From: Zygnema circumcarinatum
Lineage: Eukaryota; Streptophyta; Zygnematophyceae; Zygnematales; Zygnemataceae
Length of the DNA: 64,000 bases
Reading direction: 5' to 3'
NCBI GenBank assembly: GCA_037447605.1
Contig: CM074804.1
Span: 481,978-545,977, forward strand
This document shows, one piece after another, positions 32,390-44,538 of this stretch. The position numbers and the translations under genes are program-made. The notes under the pieces are model-generated. The model was not told the DNA's origin, did no database searches, and was given only the letters and a program-made list of their open reading frames with translations. Within the stretch, counting starts at the first letter, position 1; every line of letters begins with the position of its first letter.

Positions 32390-34931
32390 CTATGTCTTTA
32401 CAGGGACCTGTGCTGGGGTCTCTTTGCTCTCTCGCCCTCCATGTTTGCTCCCTCCCCCCTTTCTCCCACTGTTTTCTCGGTCCTGAGTGGGTGTGGGAGG
32501 GGGAGCGGGAGGGGCTGTCTCTCCCTTCTCTCCGCTCTCAACCTTCTCGCTCTTGTCTCCGTTTCTTCTTGTGTGTGCTTCTCCCTCCTTTTCTCTTCCG
32601 CTCTCCTTCTCCTCCTCCTCCTCCTCCTCCTTCCCCTTGCTCACTCCCGCCTTCTCTTTCCCTTGTCCATGGCCAGCAGGTTCCACCTTTTCTACTTTGC
32701 CATCTCCTCCTGCAAACATTGGCAGAAGAAGTGATACCTTTATAAGGACGACGATAACCAAAGACTTCAAGTTATAAAGAGGATATCAATGGTAAATTTC
32801 TCTCGCTCTATTCTCAAAGTTAGAGCCTCAGCAAGAAAGAGCAATTCAGCTTTAACGCAGTCCCACTGCCCATAGCGGGCGGCCAATAGAAGTGAGAGGA
32901 CCTACCAGTCACCTTCTCTCCCTTTGTCTTGAAAGTCTTCCGCATGTCAAAAGCATCTTCACTATCAGCGTAGTACTTGGCTTCAATGTCGTTGATCCTG
33001 CAGAAGCAAAGTTACGTTAAGTCGCCGAGCTCTTATCCATTAAGGGCTCCATGTTGGACTACGCGTTACTTAAGCGGCAAGAACATAAGTCAAAAGGGCA
33101 GCCTTCTGCAGATACTTTCCAGAACCACGAGCATGATACTACACCGAACAGAGACCGCCCTCTCTATTGTGAGAGCAGTCAAAGAGCAAAATAAGCACTC
33201 ACTTGTAGCCAAGAGTTTCCGTATAAAGGTGGAATGCTGCTCGGTTGCTCTTCCGCACATGCAAGGAGACATACTCTGCTCCAAACACTTCCACCATCGC
33301 CTTCTCTATTCTGCTGTTAAGAAAGGCCTCCATGCGTGCTCATTGCAAAGCAGCAACCATTAAATTACATACATTATGCGGTAGCTCACTCGTTCAGCAC
33401 ACGACTCCCATCACCACCGTAATAATCCTCCCTTTCGTTTTTGGATCACTAATGGAACCTTATGCGGCCCTAATCACTAAACAAAATAATGGAGAAAGAA
33501 AATAAATGGAACGCGAAATAACCACCAATCTCTTACAACATTCCTAACTCATCTCAAGAACGACGCCAAAGGAAAGCACAGCAGGATACGTGCAGCACTC
33601 ATGAGTTTCGTCGCCAAGCCAAGTTTGCGATGAGTCCGGAGAACTGCAAGGGATGTGATATGGCCATGACATTCTGTGGTTTCTTCTTCCCTGTTATCAC
33701 ATCCCACAAACGCGCCAAAGGAAGGGAAGTTTGCGATCTCAATCATCGGTCCTTTTGTAAGACAAACAGGCAACAAATGTTCAACTGCAGTATCTGTCGG
33801 TCATGCACATTTTTTTATCAGGTTCGTCCTTTTTAGGCAGATTGGAGCGTTCAGAAAGAGCCATCCGCTGGTGAAAAGACCTAAACATTACATAAAAGGG
33901 ACGAGCTTTGGAGACAATGCCTTACATTTTGGCCAACACATATCCGACGATTTTCTTGTTATAATCCTCTGCCACATAGAGCAGCTGTGGCCAAGAAAGC
34001 ACATGATAAAGGTAATACTGCAACTCCAACTCCACCGTGAAGCCAACAAGGTCAACTTCCGGATATATTGCAAACGGGCTTCCACCAAGTAGCCAATGGC
34101 TCACATTTAAGCTATGAAATCTTATGAAGAACTAATCTGTCTGTTTGTTGTGTTCACAATTCCTGGAGAAGCTACTGTGAACCTGGTCAGGAATTTAATC
34201 AAACAAGGACGATATAGACACACCTTCATCTGATAATTCTCCGGCAGACACAAGAGGTTGCAGTTCTGCATTGCCAGTAAGTCATCCACCTGAACCCGAA
34301 GAAAGGAGTCAGGAAGGTTCACAACATAACTCCAAAGTTTTTTAGCAAATATGTAGAAGATGCATGTGCTTGAAGGCAGGGCTGTCGGGTTGACCTTACT
34401 TAAACAAGCTTTCATTAGAATTGGAAGGCACATAATATTTCACTATAGTTCTATTGGCTAAAGAACAGAAAAAGCGTTCAGAATTCAGCTTCAGAAAGTT
34501 GTCAACCGATCTTTTCACTCGAAAACATTTCACGCGACATAGCAAACTTGTATGCGGCTCATCTCTCCCAAAATAAGAATTTGCAAATTCATCAAAATGA
34601 TCGGTGTTAAGGTCATCACGTTTAGACTTCTTGTAACACGTACTAAACTCGTGTGCTGGAACTTCCCCTCACCACGATCGAAAAAGAAAAAAAAACGCAA
34701 ATTTCAAGCAGTTTTTAAATTTTTGCATAAGCTTGTAATGCAAGCGACCTGCTGCAGGCGTCGTCCTCTCTGACAACAAAATGGCAGCCATAAGGAACCA
34801 AGTCCCTGCGTGCTAAACTTGACAGAGCTGATAGAGAAGCGAGAACAACCCTCAGGAGCCATGCAAGGAACACAGGGCAGAGCAGGAGAGAGAGGCAGAG
34901 GCCTTACCGTGGCCTGGCGAATGCAAACCAT
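32390..34931 (-). CDS. NAA10: N-alpha-acetyltransferase 10, catalytic subunit of NatA
   Basis: NAA10/ARD1, with NAA15, acetylates the N-termini of nascent proteins at the ribosome. Seven minus-strand exons join in phase to 265 residues: 34931-34908, 34289-34224, 34017-33926, 33690-33590, 33305-33203, 32997-32906 and 32709-32390. The GNAT fold is almost identical to plant and animal NAA10: [40 protein letters not shown], the acetyl-CoA loop RKLGLA at residues 82-87, and [19 protein letters not shown]. The C-terminal 100 or so residues are a disordered Glu/Lys/Pro-rich tail encoded by one exon. The first exon codes only eight residues. The gene is transcribed divergently from the Era GTPase across 236 bp. 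Confidence 0.96.
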
Positions 34932-35167
34932 GGCGTCCTGTTCTCCCTACAAAGGGCAAATCCCTGCAAGCGGCGAGGGAAGGAGGGAGTGAAGAGCGTG
35001 GGAGAGGGAGAGGGAGAGGGAGATGAGAGGCGGCTGCCATATCGTATCGAAATATCGGAATTAATGTCGATATCGTACGTTCTGTGTACGGACGTTGGGC
35101 CTCCCCTTGGAACTGGAAGGGGGAAGGACAGGGCCTCTCCCTCTCTCTCTGTAGAGCTTCAGCCGCC
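34932..35167. promoter_or_regulatory. compact divergent NAA10/Era promoter
   Basis: Only 236 bp separate the two start codons. The region holds a GGGAGA purine run at 34999-35025, paired TATCG words at 35038-35075, and GTACGGAC at 35086-35093, 75 bp before the Era ATG. Confidence 0.5.
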
Positions 35168-35779
35168 ATGGCTGCCTCCTTGGAGCGCTCGCTGGCCTCT
35201 CTGCCACGTTCGCAGCTAGAGGACCTCCTGGGAATGCCGGGGTTCTTTTGCGGAGGATGCAGGCAATTGAAAGGGGCACGGTTGAACGAGCTGTCGCAGC
35301 AAGGGTCACGCAAGGTTGGTGTACTTAGGATTTCTGCACAGGGAGAGAGAAGTAGTGCAGGAAGCAAAGTTCCTTTTGAGAGTAGGAGACCGCAGGCGCC
35401 TGCTTTTTCACCTGCATTTGAAGCAGAGGAGTCTGCTAAGAAAGTTGCGCCAGTTTTTGTATATGATGAGCATATTGCACGCAAGAAGCCGCTGCAGTTT
35501 CCCCTTGGTAGACAAGATGCAGAGGAGGATTTGCCTCTTACAGGAATGGCAGTCCCTCCAAATCATAAAAGTGGTGAGTGCAGTCGTCCTTGAATCATTT
35601 CTCACTCTTTTTAATAACATTAAACAAGCTATTGTTATGGAGGGAGTGGCTCTTAATTATTAAGAAGGACGTCGCATTCGCATTAAAACAATAGGATGTT
35701 GCTACGCTTAAGCAGGAATTCGAGCTAATGGCGCCATTGATGTCAAGGAGGCTACACTTGCAGTACTTCTAACTCCTTA

Positions 35780-35824
<45 letters not shown>

Positions 35825-38739
35825 TTTCTTGAAACATAATGTGCTAGATAGGAGAGGGATAGAGCTGACTTGGTTCTAGAAATTGCGGAAAGGAAACATA
35901 GTCTGTTGAGGGTGCTGGGGCTGCTTATATGTCAGAACAGCGTCGCAGTATTTGCTGACAGCTACAGTACTGACGGACTATGATTTTCGGTGACTTCTGT
36001 GCCTAAAATGCACGTGAAAGTCAGCTCGACTATGAAATTTAACTTTTTGAGAACTCAGTGAAGTGCTCTCGCCAGACGACGTCGTATCAGAAATGATGAA
36101 ACTCCCGCAGTTTCTTTAAGTATTTCTTACTATGACGCCTCTCGCTGTCTCTCTCCCACTCTCGGAATAGTCCTCTTGAAAATGAAATGAATATTCGGTA
36201 TCTCTTTGGATGTGGAACAGGCTATGTGGCAATTATTGGTCGTCCCAACGCTGGCAAGAGTACCCTCCTGAACCAGTTAATTGGGCAAAAGCTTTCCATT
36301 GTTACACAAAAGCCGCAAACTACACGACACCGCATTCTAGGCATCTGTTCCGGTCGAGAATTTCAGGTGCTACTTGAAGCCAGATGCTGAGTGCAAGCAT
36401 GATATTGTGTCAATTAGCTTTTCAGTCCTTTACCATGTAAAATGTCAATATCTCGGATTTTATAGGTTCTCCAAGTGAGATAGAAAACAAGCAACCTTTG
36501 TAGGTGTGGACATTGCCTGCAAGATGACGTATCCATTGCGAAACTCGGTAATTTCTTGATGAATTATGGTGCTCCCTTTCGTTTCTCAGATGGTGCTCTA
36601 TGACACTCCTGGTGTCATGGCAAACAAAATGCACAAACTGGATGAGGTGATGATGCAAAATGTGCGCAGTGCAGCAGTGAATGCCGACTGCATCGTATTG
36701 GTGGTTGACATCTGCCTGGCTCCAGAACAAGTGCGTCTCCATATTCCCTTCTTTCTCCTTCATCTGCCGCTTTCTCCTTTTGCTTGACTATAAGTGAAGC
36801 GCACGCAACGAATGTTGTTGAGTACAGTTAAAGCCAAATCGAAAGGTCTTTTTGTCCATAGACAAATGTTAATTATGGCGTATAGATTTTTGTGTGAAAA
36901 TGTCCCTTGGCCATGGTTGTAGGTGATGGACATGCTGCAAGAGGCACAAGCAGCAGCTGCTGAAACGAGGCCATTGCTGCTAATTCTGAACAAGAAGGAC
37001 CTGCTTAAGCCAGGAGAAATTGCAAAGAAGCTGCAGGTATTGTTTGTTTTCGTTTAGCTGCAAAGAGTAACCAATTTGGGGTCGAGCAGGTGATGATTGA
37101 TATGGGGTGACGCCCTCGTGGGCTTCTTATCCTTTCTCCTTTCCAAGCAGCTGTATTGTTCAATTGCTTAAGCTTGTTGGCAAAGATTTTCTCTCTGCAG
37201 ACCGAGCGCATTGTAGTGAATCTTGATTCTTATGGCGATGAACATTGAGCTTTTGTAGCAACTGAGTTTAGACAAGGGTACACTATGCTTTTATCTTTTA
37301 CTCAATCTGGTTGAGTCAGTTGCGGAGTTGAACAAGGAGCAGAATCGAATCTGTACAGGCAATCAACATTGGATTTCCACGCATTGTTTTCCTTACTGCA
37401 TAGTTCACGGACGGTGAAAGTAACATTCTCTTAGAATGTGAAGAGTAACACATTTATCCTACCTGTGTACGATTTCTTACCGAGGCATCTGCGTGATATC
37501 TGTGGCAGTGGTATGAAGCCAACAGCGGTGCTAGTGATGTGATAGCAGTGAGTGCCAAATATGGCCATGGCTGCGATCTGCTCCGAAAGTGGGCATTATC
37601 TAAACTGCCTCTTGGCCCTGCATATTACCCAAAAGTGAGTTTCTTTTGCCTTCTTCAATTGCCTTACATAGAATCCGTTGAGTTTAGTGACTTTTTTATG
37701 TCAAGCAGACAAACATCCGTTTCTGCATTATGGAACAATTGTCTGGATGCAAGTTTCTTGTATTCAATGCAGGCCCCTTCACCTGATGCAGGGGCCAAAG
37801 TTGGGATAATCTGTGCATCAGGATATCGTAAGCGAGCATCCGGAACGTTTCTTTGTATCAGAGATAGTGCGAGAGAAGGTCCTCCTTCAGTACCATCAGG
37901 AGATCCCGTATGCAGCTCAGGTGCAGCATAGAAACTTCAAGCTCTGCATCATCATTGCATTTGCTGTGTGTAATCCATCTGATGTTTTTGAGTTGAAGTA
38001 GTTTTGCTTCTCCTCCCCATGTTTTCGTAGTGGTTGTGATATAATATGTGGAGAGTACGACCAAGGTAGCTCAGCCCCTTTCAAGTACGACTTATCTGTC
38101 TGAAATTTCCATCGTCATGCCTTCGGACTCAGGTTGTTTGCTGTGGGAGTGGCTGAACAGGTGAATGTGCTTAACTATTTTGAAAGGGATGGCAAGGCCA
38201 AGGACTTCGTAGAGCTGGAGATTGTGGTTGAGAGGGAGTCACAAAAGGCTATACTGGTCGGGAAGGTAAGTTGGAGGAGCATCACATAGCAAGCAGTACT
38301 AAGTGATAAGCTCTGTGTATATATGGCGTGCCTCAGAGTGTTGTTCTATGAAGGCCATATAAACAGTTGAAGTATGCACTGCTTAATGGGGCAATTTGGA
38401 AGAGGGCTTTGCAGGAAGGGAGGGCCATCAAGGCTTTGGCTACAGCATCCCGTTTGGAGATTGAAGATTTCGTGGGGCGGCCCATATTCTTGGAGGTGTG
38501 CCTATGTCACCCTTTGGGCTTTGTAGCGTTGAGCTTTTGGCACCTCTTTGACCCTGAACCCCTACAAGCCCTAAAAATCAATGACAGCATGAACTAAGGG
38601 AGACTCTTTATTCCCATCACCTAACAACCGCAGCTATTTCACCGCCTGGTTGCAGATTCGGGTGAAGGTGAAGGAAGGATGGCGGGAAGATGAGAAGCTC
38701 CTTCAGGATTTCGGGTTGGACAGCAAACGCATGTTGTGA
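35168..38739 (+). CDS. ERA: Era-type GTPase, organellar small-subunit assembly
   Basis: Era is a GTPase with a C-terminal KH domain that binds the 3' end of small-subunit rRNA during assembly. Nine exons join in phase to 433 residues: 35168-35573, 36221-36366, 36590-36730, 36923-37036, 37509-37634, 37822-37920, 38161-38265, 38415-38495 and 38656-38739. GTPase motifs: GRPNAGKS (142-149), the QTTRHRI switch I region, DTPG (189-192), NKKD (254-257) and SAK (284-286). The KH part includes [43 protein letters not shown] and [20 protein letters not shown]. The first 130 residues are a Ser/Arg-rich leader without acidic start, consistent with plastid or mitochondrial import; the destination is undecided. 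Exon boundaries around the KH domain (exon 7 start) are slightly less certain because a competing AG lies 38 bp upstream. Confidence 0.93.
35780..35823. repeat. (GT)n microsatellite
   Basis: About 21 GT units in the first intron of the Era gene. Confidence 0.95.
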
Positions 38740-38886
38740 CTTGTGACTCTTTACCTTATTGTAAAGGAAGCCTAAAATGAAAATTACTCGCCCCCATGTG
38801 TGACCTCCAAATGAAGGCCATGTTGCCCATGCCCATCGAAAGGTCGCCATGCCATCCATGTCATCGTCTTGTCACATGCCGTATGT

Positions 38887-39264
38887 CATGCGTATAGCTC
38901 CGTATTATACACTTTTAGGTTCGATACAATGTATAATACAGTATTAATACTGTATTATACACTGTATAATACCTTCACGCAGCCGTACAATCGGAACATA
39001 GATATGTACGGAAATTATGTACGGAAGGGGTGTACCAGCATATACGGACAAAGTCACACGTGTTGAGTGTTTGGCACGTGACGTGACTTGGCAAGTGCTG
39101 GAATTTCAATATTATAATCAACCTTTGTTCAACTAAGCACGAAAATAAAATAAATACGTTAAATACATTTAAAATACACTGTATTTTTAAATGTTGTATA
39201 ATACGCATGTATTATACAGTGTATTAATACACGCGTTTGATACATACGGAGCTATAGTCATGCG
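38887..39264. mobile_element. short TIR element (MITE), about 378 bp
   Basis: The left end, CATGCGTATAGCTCCGTA (38887-38904), is matched by the inverted right end TACGGAGCTATAGTCATGCG (39245-39264). The interior carries further palindromes of TATAATAC/GTATTATA at 38925-38970 and 39195-39235. It is A/T-rich and non-coding. TATA at each TIR edge would allow a TA target duplication, but this is not certain. Confidence 0.6.
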
Positions 39265-39369
39265 TTCTAAACCATAGGTACACATGGCCACTTGCCATAT
39301 GCCACATGTCATGTGACTTTGCTATGCCAATTGCCAGGCTTACCCGCATACTGTACTTCTTCATGTACA

Positions 39370-39970
39370 TCATCATCATGTTCATGTACTTCTTCTTCTG
39401 TGTTGGCCGATCCAACCCGTCGCGATTTATTGTCACGTGCAGCACATCATGAAGGCGTGGCTGCTCGCGATGCGGCCCTTTGCAAGGAGCGTGCATATGC
39501 TCACCGTGATGCAGCCGACGAGTTTGTTCCTATGGCTATTGAGATTTTTGGCTGCCTCGACACCCGTTTGGATACCTTCCCTCGCCAGTGCGCCCATCGC
39601 NNNNNNNNNNCCCTCCTCCGGCGATTTTGGCTACCTTTTATCGACAACGTATTTCCGTCGCCCTTCAGCGTTGCCTCGCTTCTACGCTACTTCGGCGTGC
39701 TGCAGTTGTTGGTGACCGTGTTGGTGGACTTCCGCCGCTCCCTCCTCGCGACGTGCCTCACATCGGTGACCTTCGCGGCTGCTTCTAGGGCTGCGTTGTT
39801 GTGCCTAGGCGTAGTTTTCCGCTCCTAGCTTCGTCTTATTGTGTTTCGGTCCTTTGTGACCAGTCCTTCGTGGTTCCACATTTTGCCTTTATCCATGTAA
39901 ATTTGATGGCCTCGCCATCGCGAGTTCAATGAAAGTTTGCGCATTTTCTTCATGTTATGTTATGTTATGA
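39370..39970 (+). mobile_element. 5'-truncated LINE: reverse-transcriptase C-terminus and 3' tail
   Basis: Positions about 39395-39600 read ADPTRRDLLSRAA, GVAARDAALCKERAYAHR and AADEFVPMAIEIFGCLDTRLD, the pattern seen near the C-terminus of plant and algal non-LTR reverse transcriptases. After the N gap the frame shifts and continues FYRQRISVALQRC and STLLRRAAVV, then a stop near 39788. The 3' region carries a hairpin word, GATGGCCTCGCCATC (39904-39918), then CGAGTTCAATGAAAG, and ends in ATGTTATGTTATGTTATG (39953-39970), like a LINE tail repeat. The reverse-transcriptase catalytic domain is absent, so it is dead on its own. Confidence 0.6.
39601..39610. other. assembly gap (10 N)
   Basis: Ten N bases interrupt the LINE fragment; the true gap length is unknown, which explains the frame change across it. 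Confidence 1.
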
Positions 39971-40159
39971 TCTACACATAACCAGTAGGCATCGGAAACA
40001 TCACATTTCCGATGACGCGGTGACCGGCTGGCATATCCGTACGGCCATGAGCATCGCCGGGCATGCAGCGCCATGCAGCCCCGAAACGGCTGCCTTCGTT
40101 CTCAGGCCTTTTCTTGATTCTCCTTCTCTTGCCTTGCTTTTCCCCTTTCTGGAAGCGCC

Positions 40160-40573
40160 ATGGCGTCTTTCTTTTCCAGCAAAGGGGTTGGCAAGGTCGT
40201 CTCCTTGATAAAGCAAACAGCAAAGGATGTTCTGAAGTTGGCACAGCCGCCATGGAAAGTGACTGGGCCTGCTGCTTCCTCTCTGTATGTTCCTCCTTTC
40301 AACGATGCCATGGAGACTCGAACCTCCGATCCGGGAACTCCAACGGTGCATCCATGGATTCCTAATGCAGAGCCTGAGAGGGTTTATGATATCACGTACT
40401 ACACGCATGGATATCGAAGTATTGAGGTCAGAAAGCAGCAAGAAATGGTAGATGTGAAGGAGGCGGCAGCAGAGATGGAGGAGTTGGAGGTGCCTCCTGC
40501 TCCAGGGCAGTCCTTCAGAATGGGGAAATTAGTGCCCGCAGATGACAATCCTCATGGAGGATTCCAACGGTGA
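40160..40573 (+). CDS. unrecognised conserved-looking 137-aa protein, single exon
   Basis: An intact single-exon frame runs from an ATG in GCGCCATGG context to TGA at 40573. It begins MASFFSSKGVGKVVSLIKQ, a positively charged Ser/Lys-rich start that could be a mitochondrial presequence. The middle contains PPFNDAME, HPWIPNAEPERVYDITYYTHGYRS and the end PGQSFRMGKLVPADDNPHGG. The Tyr/Arg-rich middle recalls small plant-specific mitochondrial proteins, but I cannot assign a family. There is a GAATAAA-like signal at about 40627. Composition and codon use look like a real gene rather than a repeat. Function unknown. Confidence 0.6.
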   Translation: MASFFSSKGVGKVVSLIKQTAKDVLKLAQPPWKVTGPAASSLYVPPFNDAMETRTSDPGTPTVHPWIPNAEPERVYDITYYTHGYRSIEVRKQQEMVDVKEAAAEMEELEVPPAPGQSFRMGKLVPADDNPHGGFQR

Positions 40574-41635
40574 AACTGTCATTTTCAGAAAGAAAAAATT
40601 GAGTTCAGAAGTTTTGTATTCAGAAGCGAATAAATTCACTTGCAGCGCATCTGGTTGATGCTGTAGAAAGCTTCTCTGGATATACTGGAAATTCAAAATG
40701 AAAATGTTTAGCCTAGTTTGACTAGTTTGACTAGTTTGACTAGTTTGACTACTTTGACTAGCCTTATACTATCCCTCGGAGGGGACATGCGCGTTAGGGC
40801 GTTGACGACAAATGAGTTTGATGCGAGGGAAAAGAATAGGTTCGGCCTTTTGTTTACTTTGCTTTGGATGCGATGATTCTCTTGCTAGCAATTTGCCATA
40901 AGTTTTCAGCTCCTTCTCTGTGAAAATGTGCAGAAGGTGATGTTTTGTGTTATTACAAACTGATGGAAAAGCAAGCTCAAAGACAAAGTCAAAGTCTGCG
41001 TGATAGATTGCAAACTTTTTCCACTGCCCCAGATTTAGCGAGTGCTAATGCTTTAGGGCCGAAATTTAGGGGCTTGAAGCGAAAATGAATGGAGTTAAAA
41101 CCCTTCGCAAAGTGACGCATGAGGGCTGGGTCTTGCATACACTCGTTTGACTAGCAGGTATTTATTTTTAAACCAAGAATTATATCCGCTGCGTATGAAT
41201 AGGTGAGTTCGCTAATGTAAACTGCAGGGCTTAGTCTCATTATACTCTCATCAAGCATTCGAATAGCAAGAAATGGGACAGAGAGGGCTTATCCTGTGAT
41301 CACCCTCGCCTCCTTCACTCTTGTTTTTTCTCCTTTAGAAGCAAAAGAGTGAGGGGGGGGGGCGAGTGCGGGGCTGCAATTTGAACAAAAACCAAATCTA
41401 ATTGATTGGACAGTTTTCAGTTTGGGTTGCAAAACACCTTTACCTACTGCTTACAGGATTCTAACAGGAATTGGAGGCAGCGCACGTTACTTCCTATTGC
41501 TAACCGATAGATACTGCAGCAAACTTGGTTGCTCGAACTCGACTAACATGTAGTCACATCCACTACTTGAGGACTCTCCCCTCTCTCTCTCTCCCTCTCT
41601 TTCTAATTTTCTCTTCTCTCTCGATCTCTCAAGCC
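40574..41635. other. intergenic stretch with 9-bp tandem repeat
   Basis: No gene is supported. Five or so units of TAGTTTGAC form a tandem repeat at 40714-40763. A G-run lies at 41353-41362, and CTCTCT lies at 41580-41600. Confidence 0.6.
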
Positions 41636-44538
41636 TCATAATTGTTTGTGGTTGTACATAGTTGATCGAAGACCTGCAATGTCCAAGGCCGATCTTTTCA
41701 AGGTCGACTCCACATAGTATACAGCACCAACGTACCTGATAAGTTAAACCACAACTCAATAAAGTCAGTTTGGGTTTCCAAGGGCACAAAGCCGAAGGGA
41801 AAGCTCGCGTGCTACTGTCTTTACAGTATCTCTTCAAAGGAGCACACTTCATATAAAGTATTGCGTGACAAGTCAACTAAAGAATGCTCCAAATGGCTAA
41901 GGAAAGAAAGCAAGATGAGCAAAGCCGCTGAAGTGATCTGAAGGTCATTCAATGGTGAGCGTTCTGCACTCACACAAGAGTGGTGAAGGGCAGCCAAAAG
42001 ACGCGCTTCACAGCGGGGCGAGGTAACCTAGAAAAGAGAGAGAGAGAGAGAGAGGGGGAGAGAGAGAGAGAGAGCCTTAGACATTTTTAGAGTATGAGGA
42101 CCTGCTGAAGATAGTGTAGACAAGTATTATGCAGGTGTTGAAAGATAATCACAGCGGAGAGATAGCTCAAAAAAGAATCCCAAGCAAAAGGGAAAAGAAA
42201 AAGATGCAACATTGCTTTCTAAATGACAAGCATTCAAAGCTGCAGTTATACAGAAAATAAAAACATGCATGAGGCAATGATGTTTCGATAGAGGATAACA
42301 AACGTTGAGAGAACGAGGTACAGAACTCACATAAGGATGTAATGAATCCAGAAAAGGCAGAGAAGGGAAGATGTGAGTGCCGCCCCTAGAAGCAAACGGG
42401 AACGAGAGAATCCAAGAAGGGAAACAAGAAGCAAAAGGAACACTGTTGTGGTTGCAATGTCTGCAAAACCCCTCCCAATATGTGCTTAAAGTCGAGTCAA
42501 TAATTTTACGTATGCTGAGGGGCCTTGGTCTACATCAGTCAGAAAAAGGCTCCCGTTTAGTTTCCTAGTGATTTCTTAGCAGATATGTCCGTGTTTTATG
42601 GAGTGTGGAATAACACCATCAGGACTTATGTCTTTATCAAGAATGGCATGAATTTATCAAGAGGAATACGGAACCACCCTCAAGGCCACGTAAGATGCCA
42701 TGGCTTGGGAGATAGAGTAACATTGCTACTTGATTTAAACGCGGATAAGAAGTTGAAGACCAGCCCTGGATGCCTGTCTATAGAAACATACAAATAGAAG
42801 GATAATTTACTCTGCATGGCAGTGGCAGAAAAGGAGGGAGAGGCCAATACCGGCAGAAACAACAAATGATGAGGGCATCAGGCCCTGAAACTCATTATAG
42901 TAGCTCTGCAACCCAACATCCTCATTCAGTGTCAATCCTTCACAGCTTGAAACACACATACTAATGCATTGACTTAACCAAACAGCAAAATGTTGGACAA
43001 CAATCTTCTAAAGTGAATGTTGAACAAGGTCAAAGATGCCTTTATAAGTGACAAAGTGGAACACGAAACTCACCCTTTGCCAAGGGTGATAGTGTTGAAT
43101 ATATGCTGAGTATGCATAGAAACCACTTAAGCCCAGAGTGAGGACAGAGAAGCAAGCCTGCACATAATGCACGATTAAGTCACTAAATATTTCTCTGCAA
43201 TAACAAGTCCTCAACAAGCCAGTTCTAGATGAAGGGCTGAGGGTTGGCCTCCCCCCGGTATACATTTACTCAATGGCAGTGAACAGGAATGGGAGCAGGA
43301 GTACAAGAGCAATATCGGCTCTGATAATATTAGTATACATTATATAGAGTAATATCTATTGGGGAAGGGAGGCCAGAGCAGAAAGTATACCTAAGCAATG
43401 TAGAAATTAACAGTACTATCTATGCATTACGCCTCTCGTTGCAGTGCTGAAAACATCCTCCGATTTTCTTCCATGTATCAAACGAGTGATCGGAAGTGGA
43501 AAAAGGGGCGCGAAATTGTACTTGAAACCAAGAAAAAGCTCGTTACATAGGGAAAAGCTGAGCAAGACTAAGAGAAATATGGCATGGAAGCTTACCCGCC
43601 ATGTATTAGTGGCCCGCGCATTGGCATCCTCAAATGACTGTACCAATCGCTCTTGCTCTGCAAAGGCTCCGCCCGCATCACGAGAGAAAGTTGTCATGCG
43701 AAATTCAATGCACTGAGAACAAAGTCTGTCTAAAGTAAGTAAATTAGCATCAATTTTATTAGCATTCAATAACACCGCACTCTGTTTCCCATTCTATAGA
43801 ACCCAACCGCCAGCAAACAACCCTTACAAGCTTCGGAGCAAATAAATTGCTTTTCTCGCTTTCAATACAAACGCAGGACATGGGGAGGGCGAGAGGGGAT
43901 GAAGCATGACCTTGCCAATTGTAGGAACTTTCTGCACAGCCCTATGTAACCCTATTCCATAACATGCCATTCGTAGTGCGCTACGTCACACAAGTGGCAA
44001 CATTTCTGAAGGAAAATTCATGAACTTGATACAGCATTATTAATGTATAGTAGACTTTCAGCTTAACGCTTGATATTGCTCAATTAATTCGCAACAACCC
44101 AACAAACATAGTCGAGGTTACCCTAGAAATTTCCATGCATATATTCTGAAACCATGAACCAGCACTCCACCTAACCAGTTCAAACTCATAACCCTAAAAA
44201 CAATGTCCAAAACGTTTCCTTTATGCTTCAATCTGAGAGCGCGAATGAGGGATTATTTCAACACACTTAGAAACCTTCCAGCCCCGCCCTGCAATCCCCT
44301 TACCATTTCCGCCTCCCCCTCCACACCACCCTTCCTTCCAGAATTCAAAACCCTAACTTCCATCCTGCAACCCTAAAAAGCACTTCAGGAGAGAGGAGGC
44401 TCTCCCACCGTCGATGTCGAGGAACAAATTGGCGTCATCGACGTCCGATGAAGAGCCGCGCATCGCATGGCCTCGGCCGCTGCTCCCCGACTGCACCCTT
44501 CTCATAGCATGTCGCCGCAGCTTCTCTCTTCCCGCCAC
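41636..44538 (-). CDS. unrecognised small membrane protein, three predicted spans
   Basis: Seven minus-strand exons join in phase to 179 residues: 44538-44409, 43657-43596, 43157-43074, 42905-42851, 42385-42331, 42027-41974 and 41735-41636. All junctions are GT-AG and the frame closes at TGA. The N-terminus is Arg/Ser-rich, followed by an acidic DVDDANLFLDID and ERLVQSFEDANARATNTWR helix. Hydrophobic segments follow: FSVLTLGLSGFYAYSAYI, FVVSAGAALTSSLLCLFWI and FWLPFTTLVYVGAVYYV. The tail is DIAGLRSTMYNHKQL. I do not recognise the family. An alternative acceptor at about 43734 would add a few residues but breaks the phase. It is divergent from the ZNRD2-like gene. Membrane location is predicted from hydrophobicity only. 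Confidence 0.65.
42030..42076. repeat. (GA)n microsatellite
   Basis: GA units with one GGGG interruption, in the intron between exons 5 and 6 of the 179-aa membrane protein gene. Confidence 0.9.
42170..42297 (+). repeat. dispersed repeat, copy 1
   Basis: About 128 bp matching 47543-47673 in the same orientation at roughly 85% by eye. It includes GGGAAAAGAAAAAGATGCAA and AAACATGCATG. It lies inside an intron of the 179-aa membrane protein gene. Confidence 0.65.
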
